Shown: piece after piece, positions 16,580 to 25,560 of the stretch
How positions within the stretch are numbered: position 1 is the first letter of the stretch
Layout: each line of letters opens with the position of its first letter
Source: Bacteroidota bacterium
GTDB taxonomy: Bacteria > Bacteroidota > Ignavibacteria > Ignavibacteriales > Melioribacteraceae
Assembly: GCA_023397505.1 (NCBI GenBank)
Contig: JAEWUC010000006.1
Location: 20,833-84,832 of the forward strand
Length of the DNA: 64,000 bases
Direction of reading: 5' to 3'
Position numbers and translations under genes: made by a program
The notes under the pieces: generated by a model
Database searches by the model: none
What the model saw: the letters and a program-made list of their open reading frames with translations, nothing else
What the model was told of the DNA's origin: nothing

Positions 16580-17671
16580 TTGACTGATGTATCTTACATA
16601 CAAATTGCTTTAGAACTTGCCAAGAAAGGCAAGGGATTAGTTAGTCCTTTACCGATGGCAGGGGCAGTGTATGTTAAAAACAATAAAATTATCGGTGCCG
16701 CTTATAGAAGCAACCAGCACGAAGAGCCCGCAGAAATTTTAGCAATAAAAAATTCAAAGGAATCCGTTGAGGATTCCTTTTTATATACAAACTTAGAGCC
16801 GTGTACAACGTGCCAAAAAGATATAGCTTGTATTGATTATATAATTCAGTCCAAAATTAAAAAGGTAGTTATCGGTTCCGTCAATCCGCATCCGTCATTC
16901 GGTGGAATGGCGGTTAAAAAACTTAAAAGAGCCGGCATTGAAGTTAAGACCGGAGTTCTCGAAAAAGAATGTATAGAATTGAATAAATTTTATTTCAAGC
17001 ATTGTACTAATTCTGTTCCTTATGTAACTATGAAAATGGCAGTAACAATAGATGGAAAAATCGCCGATTCGGATTATAATTCTAAATGGATAACCTCGGT
17101 TGAGTCGCGTAGTTTAGTCCATGAGTTAAGAAGCAGTTATGATGCGGTGCTTGTTGGAATAAAAACAGTTAAAGCGGATAATCCAAAATTAGATGTTAGA
17201 TTAGTTGAAGGAAGAAATCCTAAAAGAATTGTAATTGATTCAAAACTTGAAATTGATCCTGAATTTAAAGTCATTAAAGCAAATAAAGATAATAACGTAA
17301 TTGTTATTACGTCAAAAAAGAATAAGACAAAAAAACGCAAGCTTCAAAAATTATTAAATCACGGAGTTGAAGTTATTTTTGTTCCCGAAGAAAAAGACGG
17401 ACGAGTTGATCTTGTAAATGCGTTAAAAAAAATTGGCGGAAAAAATATAATCTCCGTTTTGGTTGAAGGAGGCGGAAAAGTTTTTTCTTCTTTTATTAAA
17501 GCAAAACTCGACGATGAGATTTTAATTTTTATCGGTCCCAAAATTCTAGGAAACGGTATTCCTTTGGCTGATGGCTTGGGAATTAAATCAATTCAGAAAG
17601 CATTTAGTTATTGCATTAAAGATATGGATAAGGTCGGGGAAGACGCTCTTCTTAAATTGGTTAGAAGATAA
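16580..17671 (+). CDS. ribD: Riboflavin biosynthesis protein RibD (deaminase-reductase), deaminase site altered
   Basis: A 363-residue two-domain RibD. The C-terminal reductase domain (from ~PYVTMKMAVTIDGKIA, residue 147 on) looks complete, with GIKTVKADNPKLDVR and LVEGGGKVFSSF. The N-terminal deaminase domain keeps the catalytic Glu (E52) and both zinc cysteines at correct spacing (C75, C84). The usual HAE motif reads PAE, with Pro50 in place of the zinc-binding His. The PPC motif is also altered. Start is TTG at 16580, 2 nt after greA. The reductase is probably active; deaminase activity is doubtful. Confidence 0.9.
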   Translation: MTDVSYIQIALELAKKGKGLVSPLPMAGAVYVKNNKIIGAAYRSNQHEEPAEILAIKNSKESVEDSFLYTNLEPCTTCQKDIACIDYIIQSKIKKVVIGSVNPHPSFGGMAVKKLKRAGIEVKTGVLEKECIELNKFYFKHCTNSVPYVTMKMAVTIDGKIADSDYNSKWITSVESRSLVHELRSSYDAVLVGIKTVKADNPKLDVRLVEGRNPKRIVIDSKLEIDPEFKVIKANKDNNVIVITSKKNKTKKRKLQKLLNHGVEVIFVPEEKDGRVDLVNALKKIGGKNIISVLVEGGGKVFSSFIKAKLDDEILIFIGPKILGNGIPLADGLGIKSIQKAFSYCIKDMDKVGEDALLKLVRR

Positions 17672-17796
17672 ACAGCAGTTAAAAGTTTATAGGAGCGCGG
17701 ATTAAATATGATTTTTATGTTAAATCATTATTTATCTAAAAATCAGCGTACTCATTTGAAGAAATTTTAAGTTGATTAAAGAATTTATAAAACCAC

Positions 17797-19158
17797 ATGA
17801 AACGGACTGAGCAAAAAGTAATTGGATTTATCGACCGGGAAAAATTAATCGAACCAGGAGATAAGGTTTTAATTGCTTTAAGCGGCGGGCCCGATTCTGT
17901 TTTTGCTATAAATTTTTTTTCTAAGTATTCCAGAAAATATAAGATTAGCATCACGGCTGTTCATTTCAACCACAATCTCCGCGGTAAAGAGTCTGATAAA
18001 GACGAATTATTCTGCGAGGAATTATGCGAGAAATTAAACATCCCTTTCTATGCTGTTCAACTTGATGTTAAAACATTTGCCAAACTTCAAAAAGTATCAA
18101 TTGAAGAAGCAGCGCGAATATTAAGGTACAAAAATCTTGAAGAGATTCGCCTCGATTTTGATTGTGATAAAATTGTAACGGCACACAATATAAACGATAA
18201 TACAGAAACAGTTCTGTTAAATTTTTTTACAGGAACCGGTTATTCAGGCTTTACGGGCATTCCGGTTCGGAGAGGCAGAATAATTAGGCCGATAATGTGT
18301 CTAACCAAACAGGAAATACTGGATTACTTAAAATCACAAAAAATTCCTTTCCGGATCGATTCATCAAATAAAGAGAATGATTATAAAAGGAATTTCCTTC
18401 GTAATAAAATTATTCCGCATCTTAAAAGTAAAATTAATCCTTCCCTTGACGATGCGATTTATAGATCATCAAAAAGTCTCGAAAAAGCTGTACATCTAAT
18501 AAATGATTTAGTTAAAGAATTGAGTGGAAAATTTATTTTAGAAAAAAAGGATACTCTTCGAATCAAAATTTCACTTTTTGAATCTTATGATGACTGGATT
18601 ATAGGAGAGGTTATAAAAAAAGTTTTGCATAAAAAATTCAATTATCAATTTGATTATGGTAGTTTTCTAAAAATCAAATCTCTTGTTAAAAATCAAAAAG
18701 GAAAATCAGTTCAACTTTCTTCCAAATTTATATGTATTAGAGAAAAAGATTCTATTTTGGTTCTGAACCAAAAAGAGGAGGAAGATGTTGAATATGAGAT
18801 AAAACCGGGCAGCAAATTAAAAGTCGGCGGTAAAACATTAAGTATAGAACAAGTTGATAAAAAGGATATTAAATTTGAGCCGGGCGGCAAAGTTGAATAT
18901 GTTGACGCAGATAAATTAAACGATATTTTTATATTTCGTAAGTGGAAAACCGGTGATAAGTTTTTTCCGCTCGGTATGAAAAACAAAAAAAATGTTTCGG
19001 ATTTTCTAACAGATATGAAGATTGAAACGTCTGAAAGAAAGAGTAATTTTGTTTTAGAGAACGGGAACAATATAGTTTGGGTTGTCGGTTTAAGAATCGA
19101 CAATCGTTATAAAATTAATTCGAAAACTAAAAAAGTATACAAAATATGGATGAAGTAA
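17797..19158 (+). CDS. tilS: tRNA(Ile)-lysidine synthase TilS
   Basis: A 453-residue ATP-dependent enzyme that converts C34 of tRNA-Ile2 (anticodon CAT) to lysidine. The PP-loop SGGPDS is at 29-34, followed by HFNHNLRGKESDKDE and the family segment TAHNINDNTETVLLNFFTGTGYSG. The C-terminal TilS substrate-binding domain ends with FRKWKTGDKFFPLGMKNKK and VVGLRIDNRYKI. The gap from ribD is 125 bp without a clear signal. The stop overlaps hpt by 13 nt. The tRNA at 4612 with a CAT anticodon is a possible substrate. Confidence 0.95.
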   Translation: MKRTEQKVIGFIDREKLIEPGDKVLIALSGGPDSVFAINFFSKYSRKYKISITAVHFNHNLRGKESDKDELFCEELCEKLNIPFYAVQLDVKTFAKLQKVSIEEAARILRYKNLEEIRLDFDCDKIVTAHNINDNTETVLLNFFTGTGYSGFTGIPVRRGRIIRPIMCLTKQEILDYLKSQKIPFRIDSSNKENDYKRNFLRNKIIPHLKSKINPSLDDAIYRSSKSLEKAVHLINDLVKELSGKFILEKKDTLRIKISLFESYDDWIIGEVIKKVLHKKFNYQFDYGSFLKIKSLVKNQKGKSVQLSSKFICIREKDSILVLNQKEEEDVEYEIKPGSKLKVGGKTLSIEQVDKKDIKFEPGGKVEYVDADKLNDIFIFRKWKTGDKFFPLGMKNKKNVSDFLTDMKIETSERKSNFVLENGNNIVWVVGLRIDNRYKINSKTKKVYKIWMK

Positions 19159-19709
19159 TTCAAAACGGAAAAGATGAGATTTGTGTCGGGACGGAAAAAT
19201 TTATTCCTTACCTGACCGAGCAGGAAATCCAAAAGCGGATTGCAGAACTCGGCAAAGAAATTTCCGAAGAGTATAAAACCAAACTTCCCATTTTCATCGG
19301 GGTATTAAACGGTTCATTTATGTTTATGGCCGATTTAATGAAAAACATAACAATTAATTGCGAAATGGATTTCTTCAAATTATCGAGTTACGGCGATGAG
19401 AAAATTTCCGCGGGAAGAGTAAAACTTCTAAAAGAATTAAACGCCGATATAAAAGACAGGCATTTAATAGTAGTAGAGGATATAGTAGATACCGGTCTAT
19501 CAATAAAATATATTGAAGAATTAATTGAAGGTCATCAACCGGCGAGCGTTAAGGTTGTATCGCTTTTAATGAAGCCGGACAGTCTGAAATATGACATCAA
19601 AATTGATTATATTGGCTTCAAAATTCCCAATAAATTTGTGATAGGATACGGGTTGGATTATGCTCAAAAGTATAGAAACTTGAGCTCAATTTATGTTTTA
19701 AGCGAATAA
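19146..19709 (+). CDS. hpt: Hypoxanthine phosphoribosyltransferase
   Basis: A 187-residue purine-salvage enzyme that makes IMP (and often GMP) from hypoxanthine/guanine and PRPP. The PRPP-binding loop VVEDIVDTGLSIKYI, the flexible-loop region FFKLSSYGDE, and FKIPNKFVIGYGLDYAQKYRNL near the C-terminus are all typical. Start ATG 19146 lies inside tilS. The tilS-hpt-ftsH order is common in many bacteria, which supports all three calls. Confidence 0.96.
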   Translation: MDEVIQNGKDEICVGTEKFIPYLTEQEIQKRIAELGKEISEEYKTKLPIFIGVLNGSFMFMADLMKNITINCEMDFFKLSSYGDEKISAGRVKLLKELNADIKDRHLIVVEDIVDTGLSIKYIEELIEGHQPASVKVVSLLMKPDSLKYDIKIDYIGFKIPNKFVIGYGLDYAQKYRNLSSIYVLSE

Positions 19710-19727
19710 TGGAGATTAAATAAAATA

Positions 19728-21824
19728 ATGTTTGAACCAATAAAGAAATTATATATGGCAGAACCGGATAATAATCAAAACAGAAAAAAACCTCTCGGCG
19801 GCGGATCTCAAAAACCCGACGGAGATTTCGATTGGTCGAAAATAATACGCACCGTTTTCAGCTGGGGTGCCGTGATAATTGCGGCGGTAATTATTATGCA
19901 ATTTATGCGTTCCGGAAATACCAACTCTGTTGAAGTCCCTTATGTTACTTACAGGGATGTACTTAACAGCGATAAAATTGCCGAAGCAAAAATTTATAAA
20001 ACGGATATTAACGATTACAGATTGGAAGGTACGCTAAAGCAAAAAGAAACAATCAATGTTAACGGTACACCGGTTGAAGTAAAAACTTTTTCAGTTACAC
20101 TCGTTGAGTCTGTGATTCAAGATCAATATAAAATTTGGGATGAAAAAGGAATTAAGTATTCATTCGTAAAAGAATCAAATGAATGGATGACTGTTTTACT
20201 CGGTTTTATTCCGTGGATTTTATTATTAGCCATATACATTTTCTTTTTTAGAAGAATGCAAGGCGGCGGTGCCGGTGGTACAAGAGGAATTTTTAATTTC
20301 GGAAAAAGCAGGGCGAAACTAATTTCCGAATCCGCAATTAAGGTTACATTTAAAGATGTTGCCGGAGCCGATGAAGCAAAACAGGAACTTGAAGAGATTA
20401 TAGAATTTTTACGCGAACCGGGTAAATTTCAGAAACTTGGCGGAAAAATTCCGCGAGGTGTTTTGTTGTTGGGCCCTCCGGGAACAGGTAAAACATTATT
20501 GGCTCGTGCGGTAGCAGGCGAAGCTGGCGTGCCTTTCTTCTCAATTTCCGGCGCGGATTTCGTAGAGATGTTTGTTGGTGTCGGTGCAAGCCGTGTACGC
20601 GATCTTTTTGAACAAGGAAAGAAAAGCGCCCCATGTATTATTTTTATTGATGAAATAGACGCTGTGGGTCGTCATCGCGGTGCCGGTTTAGGCGGCGGAC
20701 ACGACGAGCGAGAACAAACTTTAAATCAATTACTTGTTGAGATGGACGGTTTTGAACAGAACAGCGGTGTAATAATTATTGCAGCAACAAACCGCCCGGA
20801 CGTTCTCGACCCTGCGTTGTTGCGTCCAGGCCGTTTTGATAGGCAAGTTGTTGTCGACCGCCCCGATGTAAAAGGCCGCGAAGGAATATTGAAAGTTCAT
20901 ACAAGAAAAATTCCTTTAGATACTGATGTTGAATTGGAAACTTTAGCAAAAGGCACACCCGGTTTGGCTGGTGCAGAGTTGGCAAATATGGTTAACGAAG
21001 CAGCTCTTCTTGCCGCAAGAAAAAACAAAAAGAAAGTTGAGATGGCGGATTTTGAAGAAGCCAAAGATAAAGTTATGATGGGTATGGAACGCAAAAGTAT
21101 GATAATTAGTGAAGAAGAAAAGAAAGTCACCGCTTATCATGAAATTGGTCATGTGCTTGTTGCAAGAATGATTCCCGAAGCTGATCCGGTTCATAAAGTT
21201 ACAATTATTCCGCGGGGAAGAGCGCTTGGTGTTACTACTTATTTACCAGTTGATGAAAAGCACACATACTCAAAAGAGTATCTTGAAGCAATGATTACTT
21301 ATGCTTTGGGCGGACGTGCTGCTGAAAAATTAATTTTCAACCGTTATACAACCGGTGCGGGAAATGATATTGAAAAAGCTACCGGAATAGCTCGTAAAAT
21401 GGTTTGTGAATGGGGTATGAGTGAAAAACTCGGACCGCTTGCTTACGGCGCAAAAGAAGAAGAAATATTTCTAGGCCGTGAAATTACAAAACATAAAGAT
21501 TTTAGCGAGCAGACTGCCCAAGATATTGATTCGGAATTGAAAAATATAATTGTCGGTTGCATGACCCGAGCTGAAAAAATTCTTTCGGAAAATACCGAAG
21601 TGCTTCATAAACTTTCGATGGAACTTTTAGAGCGTGAAATTCTTGATTCCGATGAAATTGATAAAATCATTAAGGGAGAAACTTTACCCCCGGTTAAACG
21701 TAACGGCGCGGAATCGGATAAAACAAACAGCGTAGAAGTACCTGACCATGTTCAAAAATTAATTGATGAAAAAAAACAGAGACAAACTGAAAAATCTTCC
21801 GAAAAAACAGATGGTATCAGCTGA
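19728..21824 (+). CDS. ftsH: ATP-dependent zinc metalloprotease FtsH
   Basis: A 698-residue membrane protease for misassembled membrane proteins and regulators. Two membrane segments (about 44-62 and 153-173) flank a periplasmic domain. The AAA+ module has Walker A GPPGTGKT at 249-256, Walker B IIFIDEIDAVG and the second-region-of-homology ATNRPDVLDPALLRPGRFDR. The zinc site is HEIGH at 471-475; most FtsH have HEAGH, so Ala to Ile is a mild variation and both His and Glu remain. ATG 19728 follows a ggaga site; an internal ATG at residue 10 is a possible alternative. Confidence 0.98.
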   Translation: MFEPIKKLYMAEPDNNQNRKKPLGGGSQKPDGDFDWSKIIRTVFSWGAVIIAAVIIMQFMRSGNTNSVEVPYVTYRDVLNSDKIAEAKIYKTDINDYRLEGTLKQKETINVNGTPVEVKTFSVTLVESVIQDQYKIWDEKGIKYSFVKESNEWMTVLLGFIPWILLLAIYIFFFRRMQGGGAGGTRGIFNFGKSRAKLISESAIKVTFKDVAGADEAKQELEEIIEFLREPGKFQKLGGKIPRGVLLLGPPGTGKTLLARAVAGEAGVPFFSISGADFVEMFVGVGASRVRDLFEQGKKSAPCIIFIDEIDAVGRHRGAGLGGGHDEREQTLNQLLVEMDGFEQNSGVIIIAATNRPDVLDPALLRPGRFDRQVVVDRPDVKGREGILKVHTRKIPLDTDVELETLAKGTPGLAGAELANMVNEAALLAARKNKKKVEMADFEEAKDKVMMGMERKSMIISEEEKKVTAYHEIGHVLVARMIPEADPVHKVTIIPRGRALGVTTYLPVDEKHTYSKEYLEAMITYALGGRAAEKLIFNRYTTGAGNDIEKATGIARKMVCEWGMSEKLGPLAYGAKEEEIFLGREITKHKDFSEQTAQDIDSELKNIIVGCMTRAEKILSENTEVLHKLSMELLEREILDSDEIDKIIKGETLPPVKRNGAESDKTNSVEVPDHVQKLIDEKKQRQTEKSSEKTDGIS

Positions 21825-22479
21825 ACGCGCAACAATAGATTATCAAAGTGAAGTTTTAAGAAAAACTATTCATCTTTGTTCTCTTTCGATTCCGGTTGTA
21901 TATTACTTTATTACAAGAGAATTGGCGCTCGCAATTTTACTCCCCTTAACAGTTTTTTCATTGGTTATGGATTTAAGCCGTTATTATTTCAAACCTCTTA
22001 GCGAAGTATTTTATAAAATTTTCGGCTTCCTTTTACGCAGGCACGAGAAAGATGAAAAGAAAAAAAATCTTAACGGCGCTACTTATGTTTTAATTTCCGC
22101 GGTTATAGTTGTTGCGCTTTTTCCCAAAGTTTTTGTAATAACTGCTTTCTCGGTTTTAATTATAGGTGATATTGCGGCGGCACTCATTGGCCGCAAGTTT
22201 GGTCGAACTCCATTCCTTTTCAAAAGTCTTGAAGGAACCTTAGCATTCTTTGTATTTTCATGCATTGTAATTCTGTTTACTCCGAAAATTGAAGGTAATA
22301 TGATGGAGTTTATGATCGGCTTTTTTTCGGTCGGCGTTGGCGCGATTGCTGAAAATATCTCTTCCGGATGGGCGGATGATAACCTCACAATCCCGGTAAC
22401 TATCGGAATAACTATGTGGATCCTTTACGCGCTTTTACTCCCGCACATGCCGCTTATTCTTCCGAACGTTCCTAATTAA
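21811..22479 (+). CDS. Polytopic lipid kinase-like protein (dolichol/phytol kinase, CdsA-like fold)
   Basis: A ~222-residue inner-membrane protein with about six or seven helices. It carries the landmarks of the SEC59 / phytol kinase / DGK1 family: LRKTIHLCSL near the N-terminus, GATYVLISA, IIGDIAAALIGRKFGRTP (the CTP-binding-like motif) and KSLEGTLAFF. The likely reaction is CTP-dependent phosphorylation of a lipid alcohol; substrate unknown. I place the start at ATG 21811 near the ftsH end; a longer version from 21763/21766 would overlap ftsH by about 60 nt and is less likely. Confidence 0.82.
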   Translation: MVSAERATIDYQSEVLRKTIHLCSLSIPVVYYFITRELALAILLPLTVFSLVMDLSRYYFKPLSEVFYKIFGFLLRRHEKDEKKKNLNGATYVLISAVIVVALFPKVFVITAFSVLIIGDIAAALIGRKFGRTPFLFKSLEGTLAFFVFSCIVILFTPKIEGNMMEFMIGFFSVGVGAIAENISSGWADDNLTIPVTIGITMWILYALLLPHMPLILPNVPN

Positions 22480-22492
22480 ATTGAAACAATAG

Positions 22493-23647
22493 ATGATTGC
22501 TAAAAGTATAAGCAAAAAAATGAGCTGTAAAATGAACAACAAAATTACTTACACAAAAATAAAAAGTGTTGCAACATTTTTTATAATTACCATATCGGCA
22601 TCGTTTTTGTTTTTTTCATGTGACGGAAAAAAATCTGCAATAGGACTTGAGGATGAAATAATTGTGTTTGCCGATTCTACCGAATTCTATGATCTGGAAA
22701 GTTCGTTATTAACTGTATTCAGCAAATTAATATATACCCCGCAGCCCGAAATTCTTTTTAATCTAACAAGAAAAAATATTTCCGAATTCGAAGAATATAA
22801 AAACAGAAAAAACATAGTTTTTGTTGCGCCTCTGAATTCGAGCTCAGATGTTGCCAAGTTTATAAATAATATGCTCGATCAAAATGTGAAGAATTTGGTA
22901 AATGAGGATTCGGTTACGGTCGTAAATAAAAAAAGTTTGTGGGCTAACGATCAACTGGTAATGGTTCTGACTGCACCGGATATGCAAAAACTTAATAAAA
23001 GTATTTTGGACCGCAGCGATGATCTTATTCATTATTTTCAACGAATATCTGATGATCGTTTAAAACAGAGTTTATACAACTCCACATACGAGCAAAAGAA
23101 AATTGAAGCGCAGATTTTAAAAAAGCATGGCTGGATGATTTATGTGCAAACTGATTATATGCTTGCGAAGGATGATTCCACCAATAATTTTGTTTGGCTG
23201 CGTCGAACCCCCGGCAGCGATTTAGAACGTTGGATCTTTGTACATTGGATTGACAATGCTTCTCCTGAAATGTTAAACAGGGATTCTGTTTCTGTATTAA
23301 GAAACAAATTAACGAATAAATATTTAAGATCATCAGACGATTCAAGCTATATTGAAATATCGAACGATTATAAAACAACACGCGAAGTTAATTTTCTTGA
23401 TAGGTATGCGTTGTCTACTCAAGGTTTATGGCGCATGAGCGACGGTTCAATGGGCGGCCCATTTATTAATTATGTTTTTTATGATGAGCCAACAAAACGT
23501 CTTTATATGCTTGATGCCTCGATCTATGCACCTAAGTTTTATAAAAAGAAATTGATTCAACAGGTTGACGTTCTTCTTCAATCTTTCTTAACTCGGCGTG
23601 AAGTACACCAGGATAAATATGAAGATTTAATGGATGAGCTTGAATAA
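22493..23647 (+). CDS. DUF4837-family lipoprotein
   Basis: A 384-residue exported lipoprotein, lipobox FFSC near residue 43 after a long basic leader, so the true start may be one of the internal ATGs at residues 10 or 15. The C-terminal half has the DUF4837 signature (TQGLWRMSDGSMGGPFINY, then APKFYKKKLIQQVDVLL). The family is found in Bacteroidota-like bacteria and has no known function. It follows the lipid-kinase gene by 13 nt and converges with the DUF2723 gene, whose stop is only 2 nt away. Confidence 0.82.
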   Translation: MIAKSISKKMSCKMNNKITYTKIKSVATFFIITISASFLFFSCDGKKSAIGLEDEIIVFADSTEFYDLESSLLTVFSKLIYTPQPEILFNLTRKNISEFEEYKNRKNIVFVAPLNSSSDVAKFINNMLDQNVKNLVNEDSVTVVNKKSLWANDQLVMVLTAPDMQKLNKSILDRSDDLIHYFQRISDDRLKQSLYNSTYEQKKIEAQILKKHGWMIYVQTDYMLAKDDSTNNFVWLRRTPGSDLERWIFVHWIDNASPEMLNRDSVSVLRNKLTNKYLRSSDDSSYIEISNDYKTTREVNFLDRYALSTQGLWRMSDGSMGGPFINYVFYDEPTKRLYMLDASIYAPKFYKKKLIQQVDVLLQSFLTRREVHQDKYEDLMDELE

Positions 23648-23649
23648 AA

Positions 23650-25560
23650 CTAATTTATTCTAGCCAAAATTTCGTGCGGTATTTGAAAATCCGGAAAATC
23701 GTTTTTGATCTTATTAATGTATAAAGCTGCTCGCTCGTTCTTACCAAAAAACAATTCGTAATTAACACGGTACAACAATACTGTACAAACGAGTCTTTTT
23801 ATATTCTCAGTATATTTATTTCCATTAACCGGAATTCGAATTCTAAAATCCGGGTCTTTAGCCGGAACATAATCGTTTCCTTTCACAACCTTAAACATCA
23901 ATAAATCCGGCACAATTTGATAGCCCGGCGGCAGAGAAAATTCACCGCTTTGCATTTCATTTTGAATTAATTCCAAGCCGATATAAAAACTTCTGGTTCC
24001 GGCATTTTCCGAAACTAATTTTGTCATAATTGTACGGAAGTATTTTTCTAAAAGATTAGGATCGAAATTTTCATCGCGTTCAAACGGACGGAGCGCTTCT
24101 AAAAATAATTTAATATCAGGCTTAATATTCTTTATAACATCTGGATAACTGCGATTTATTTGATTGTAATACCAAGATCGTCGAAGTAATTCTTTGTCAA
24201 TTACGGCAATGTCTTTTCTTATTCCTTCTGCAAATTGAAAATAGTACGAAGGCGAAATAAAATAATCCCATTGATACGAAAATATTATGGAATTCGGATC
24301 GGTATTTTTTAAAATCGACAGAGTATAATCTTCAAAAGTGTAAATATCGCTTTGATCGGTTTTGTTATAATTAAGCAAAAGTTGAAATGCAGCTGTCAAT
24401 GAAAGAAGAATAACAGCAATGGCGTAATTAAGATATTTCTGCTTTCCCGATAAAATTCTTTGAAATCCAATTACTGAAAAAAAACATAATATTATAAAGG
24501 AAAGCAAAAAATATGAATCGATATCAACTATATCGTAATTGATTGAATAAAGTACTGAAAAAATAAAAGTAATAATGAAGCTATGGAAAATGATTTTAGA
24601 AAATTTATATGAAGAAATAATTCCTAAAAGTATAATTCCAAGATTAACAATAAAAATTTCGGAAGGAAGGTTTTCTACATAATAAATAAATTGCTTTTTT
24701 GCAGAATCGAAAGATTCAAAAAGCCAAACCTGGTATTGTTTGCCGGTAAAATGTCGCCAAAAATTTTCGAGATTAACAACATTTCCCCAATTAATTTCCG
24801 GATTTGCAGAGGCACGTATTGGTAAGTATGAATACAATAAAATTAGCAAGGGGAAAAAAACAGTTAGCATTACGACAATTCTTTTAAATGCTGGAACTGT
24901 TAATTTATTTTTTGCGAAGAAAAGAATTGCAATCATTGGAAGAATAAGAATCGTAGTCATATGATTTGCAAATCCAAAAGCGAGTGCAATTGCCGTCCAA
25001 ATCCACCAAAATATATTGTTGTCTTTTGAAAAGTATGCTTGTAATGTTGTGTAAATTATTGATATGAATAAGAAAATCTGCAAAGAATATACTTCAACAG
25101 AAGTTGACTGCAGCCAAAATGTTTTACTGAAAGCTAAAACAATTCCGCCCAAAACTGAGGGCAAGATTATTTTTATTGTTTCAATTCTTTGTTTCTGTTC
25201 TTCAGCAATATTTTTATTCTTTAATTTATTATTTACAATTAAACTTGAAATGCCAGTAAGTAAAAACTGTGCTGTTTTAATAAATAAATAAACACCGAGC
25301 GAACACCATATTGCGGCAAGGAGATTTGCTTTATAAATATCCGTAGCCGGGAACGGAATCTTTAGAAATAAATAACCGATAATTGTAAACAAAGGATAAC
25401 CGGTTGGATGCGCAATTCCTAAAGTTTTTTGAACCGAGGCAAGTTCACCGGAATCAATCTGGGTTACGGAAGGTGCGAGTGTAAAAAGATAAATTATAAA
25501 CACACATAATGCGGTAAAAACAGCCGAGTAACGTTTGAAAAGAAATAATTGATTAAGCAA
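23650..25560 (-). CDS. DUF2723 membrane protein (GT-C-like)
   Basis: A 636-residue protein with about a dozen hydrophobic helices in the first ~410 residues and a soluble C-terminal domain. The first periplasmic loop carries the family motif QIDSGELA (D36, E39) and AHPTGYPLF at 50-58, as in DUF2723 / O-mannosyltransferase-like proteins with a GT-C fold, where the acidic residue is catalytic. Glycosyl transfer from a lipid carrier to proteins is the likely activity (inference). Its start overlaps the end of glnE by 8 nt. Confidence 0.85.
   Translation of the reverse strand: MLNQLFLFKRYSAVFTALCVFIIYLFTLAPSVTQIDSGELASVQKTLGIAHPTGYPLFTIIGYLFLKIPFPATDIYKANLLAAIWCSLGVYLFIKTAQFLLTGISSLIVNNKLKNKNIAEEQKQRIETIKIILPSVLGGIVLAFSKTFWLQSTSVEVYSLQIFLFISIIYTTLQAYFSKDNNIFWWIWTAIALAFGFANHMTTILILPMIAILFFAKNKLTVPAFKRIVVMLTVFFPLLILLYSYLPIRASANPEINWGNVVNLENFWRHFTGKQYQVWLFESFDSAKKQFIYYVENLPSEIFIVNLGIILLGIISSYKFSKIIFHSFIITFIFSVLYSINYDIVDIDSYFLLSFIILCFFSVIGFQRILSGKQKYLNYAIAVILLSLTAAFQLLLNYNKTDQSDIYTFEDYTLSILKNTDPNSIIFSYQWDYFISPSYYFQFAEGIRKDIAVIDKELLRRSWYYNQINRSYPDVIKNIKPDIKLFLEALRPFERDENFDPNLLEKYFRTIMTKLVSENAGTRSFYIGLELIQNEMQSGEFSLPPGYQIVPDLLMFKVVKGNDYVPAKDPDFRIRIPVNGNKYTENIKRLVCTVLLYRVNYELFFGKNERAALYINKIKNDFPDFQIPHEILARIN

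Noticed and set aside
22493..25560. Missing terminator between convergent DUF4837 and DUF2723 genes as a possible frameshift or error
   Set aside because: Both proteins are full length for their families and their stops are simply 2 nt apart; close packing is frequent in this window.
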